Source: Bizionia sp.
GTDB lineage: Bacteria > Bacteroidota > Bacteroidia > Flavobacteriales > Flavobacteriaceae
DNA length: 7,588 nt
NCBI GenBank assembly: GCA_018067115.1
Contig: JAGPVI010000119.1
Coordinates: forward strand, 1 to 7,588
Direction of reading: 5' to 3'
A program made the translations under genes and the position numbers. A model generated the notes under the pieces. That model did not search any database. It saw nothing but the letters and a program-made list of their open reading frames with translations, and was not told the origin of the DNA. Positions 6,468 to 7,588 of the stretch are shown here, in pieces (positions within the stretch are counted from its first letter, which is position 1; every line of letters begins with the position of its first letter).

Positions 6468-7001
6468 TTACTTTTTTAATAGTACGCCATCAGCTTCAAA
6501 AGAATATGTACGTTTTGGCTCTGTAATTGCCGCAATAGCCTCTGGAGATTCTCCAGCATCTTCGGCATAATGACGTTGTTCGTCTACTGAAACTTCCTTA
6601 ACATAAGCTTTACCATTAATAATAACGTCTTTTCCCTTAATGTCTTTAGGCATGAAGAAACCGTAGTCTTTAAATTTAACCATCGCTTGTTCTTCGCCTC
6701 CTAAATCTAATGTCATCCAGCATCCTTTAGACTGACAAACCTCATCTACTTTTGCAATAATTTTAGAGTCGATACTGTCACCAATTTTCATTCCTTTATA
6801 ATGTTCTGCCATAGAAGCTGCAGCAATAGCGTCGTCTGCGACAATCTCTTTACCGAAAGATTCGTATTCGCTTTCCGTTACATTTTCAGGAACCACCATC
6901 TCTGTTACTGTTTCTACAACGTCTGCATCTGTTGGTTTATTTTCTTCTTTACAAGCCACTAACGAAAGGGCCAAAACTGGAATAAGCAAGTAGTTTTTCA
7001 T
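6468..7001 (-). CDS. DUF4920 domain lipoprotein
   Basis: Predicted exported lipoprotein of 177 residues with a short signal peptide and the lipobox SLVAC, lipidated at C17. An acidic linker (18-46) leads to a DUF4920 domain (about 48-176) recognised by SFGKEIVADDAI (48-59), VDEVCQSKGCWMTL (85-98) and VKFKDYGFFMPKD (108-120). The domain resembles a small beta barrel and is widespread in Bacteroidota; its function is unknown. Two conserved-looking cysteines, C89 and C94, with M96 and H144 nearby, could bind metal or form a disulfide, but this is inference. It is the first gene of a minus-strand group with mnmD, whose TTG start follows its stop by one base. A -7 box (TATATTTG, 7045-7038) gives a leader of about 31 nt. 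The ATG is the only start that keeps the signal peptide. Confidence 0.9.
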   Translation of the reverse strand: MKNYLLIPVLALSLVACKEENKPTDADVVETVTEMVVPENVTESEYESFGKEIVADDAIAAASMAEHYKGMKIGDSIDSKIIAKVDEVCQSKGCWMTLDLGGEEQAMVKFKDYGFFMPKDIKGKDVIINGKAYVKEVSVDEQRHYAEDAGESPEAIAAITEPKRTYSFEADGVLLKK

Positions 7002-7037
7002 ATTATTTATATTAAATTATGCTTTTTTTAACAAGTT

Positions 7038-7045
7038 CAAATATA
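7038..7045 (-). promoter_or_regulatory. -7 promoter element for the DUF4920-mnmD operon
   Basis: On the minus strand 7045-7038 reads TATATTTG, a perfect TAnnTTTG match. The start codon at 7001 lies 36 bases further on, so the leader would be about 30 nt. I find no -33 TTTG at the usual distance, so only half of the promoter is supported. Confidence 0.45.
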
Positions 7046-7087
7046 CTATTTTAAGTACAAAATCTATATTTATATGTCTGAATTCTG

Positions 7088-7095
7088 TATTTTTG
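7088..7095 (+). promoter_or_regulatory. -7 promoter element for the aminotransferase gene
   Basis: TATTTTTG fits TAnnTTTG and ends 19 bases before the ATG at 7115, a normal distance for short Bacteroidota leaders. No clear -33 TTTG is present upstream. It lies back to back with the minus-strand element at 7038-7045. Confidence 0.5.
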
Positions 7096-7114
7096 CAGCT
7101 GAAAATAAAGCACC

Positions 7115-7588
7115 ATGAACACAGAAAAAAAACATAATTTAGAAATAACTAAAGCAAAAGAGTCTAAAATAGATAGCGTAGATTTTAACAATTTATCTTT
7201 TGGACGCTCTTTTACCGACCATATGTTCTCTTGTGATTTTAAAGATGGTAAATGGCAAGTAGGAAAAATAACACCTTACAGTCCTTTAACTTTAGATCCT
7301 TCTGCAAGAGTTTTTCATTACGGCCAAGCGGTTTTTGAAGGTATGAAAGCCTTTAAAGATCAAGAAAACCAAGTTTGGTTATTTAGACCAGAAGATAATT
7401 TTAACCGTATTAATAAATCGTCTGCGCGTTTAGCAATGCCAGAATTCCCTAAAGACATCTTTTTTGAAGGTTTAACAGAACTTTTAAAATTAGACGACGC
7501 ATGGATTAAAAACACAAAAGGAAGTGCAATGTACATAAGGCCTTTTGTAATTGCGACTGAGCCTGCTATTTCGGCATCGCCAGCAAGC
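7115..7588 (+). CDS. ilvE: Branched-chain amino acid aminotransferase (5' part)
   Basis: Fold-type IV, PLP-dependent aminotransferase that interconverts leucine, isoleucine and valine with their 2-oxo acids. I translated it by hand: ATG at 7115-7117, open for 158 codons to the window edge. Members of this type have about 350 residues, so less than half is present and the PLP-binding lysine lies outside. The visible part shows SFGRSFTDHMF (28-38), the highly conserved FHYGQAVFEGMKAF (67-80), LFRPEDNFNRINKSSARLAMP (90-110; arginine and asparagine rich) and GSAMYIRPFVIATE (137-150). These motifs and the N-terminal extension fit the longer, eukaryote-like group II enzymes (TIGR01123) rather than short E. 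coli IlvE. The gene is divergent from the DUF4920 gene with 113 bases between start codons and has a -7 box at 7088-7095. Confidence 0.95.
   Translation, partial: MNTEKKHNLEITKAKESKIDSVDFNNLSFGRSFTDHMFSCDFKDGKWQVGKITPYSPLTLDPSARVFHYGQAVFEGMKAFKDQENQVWLFRPEDNFNRINKSSARLAMPEFPKDIFFEGLTELLKLDDAWIKNTKGSAMYIRPFVIATEPAISASPAS

Overview
The window looks like a chromosomal housekeeping segment from a marine-type member of the Flavobacteriaceae (Bacteroidota). The evidence is an AT-rich base composition, gene starts without Shine-Dalgarno sequences, several intergenic matches to the Bacteroidota -7 promoter element TAnnTTTG, and protein sequences typical of the family (a two-motif DnaJ, a DUF4920 lipoprotein, a stand-alone MnmD, a NatAB-like exporter). 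I see no insertion sequence, prophage, CRISPR array, tRNA or rRNA, and no sign of horizontal transfer.

Layout, left to right. Positions 1-1826 (minus strand) hold an ABC exporter pair: an ATPase followed 6 bases later by its permease, which runs off the left edge. Positions 1827-2200 are the only long gene-free stretch. It contains two hairpin terminators facing the minus strand and, between them, an inverted repeat placed just downstream of a -7 box, which together could encode a small RNA of about 86 nt. Positions 2201-3874 (minus) are grpE-dnaJ, the DnaK co-chaperone operon. A lone plus-strand YceI-domain lipoprotein gene with its own promoter lies at 4035-4703. It converges on a minus-strand gene and shares a bidirectional terminator with it at 4729-4764. 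Positions 4788-7001 (minus) hold, in transcription order, a DUF4920 lipoprotein, the tRNA methyltransferase mnmD (TTG start, one base after the preceding stop) and a TIGR01777-family nucleotide-sugar-epimerase-like protein. The right edge has the first 158 codons of a branched-chain aminotransferase gene (ilvE type), divergent from the DUF4920 gene.

The genes do not form one system. grpE and dnaJ work together as the nucleotide exchange factor and J-protein of DnaK, which is not in the window. The ABC pair forms one exporter. The DUF4920 and mnmD genes appear translationally coupled, although no functional link is obvious. The points most worth a second look are the DnaJ zinc region, which keeps only two of the four classical cysteine motifs, and the possible small RNA at 1986-2071.
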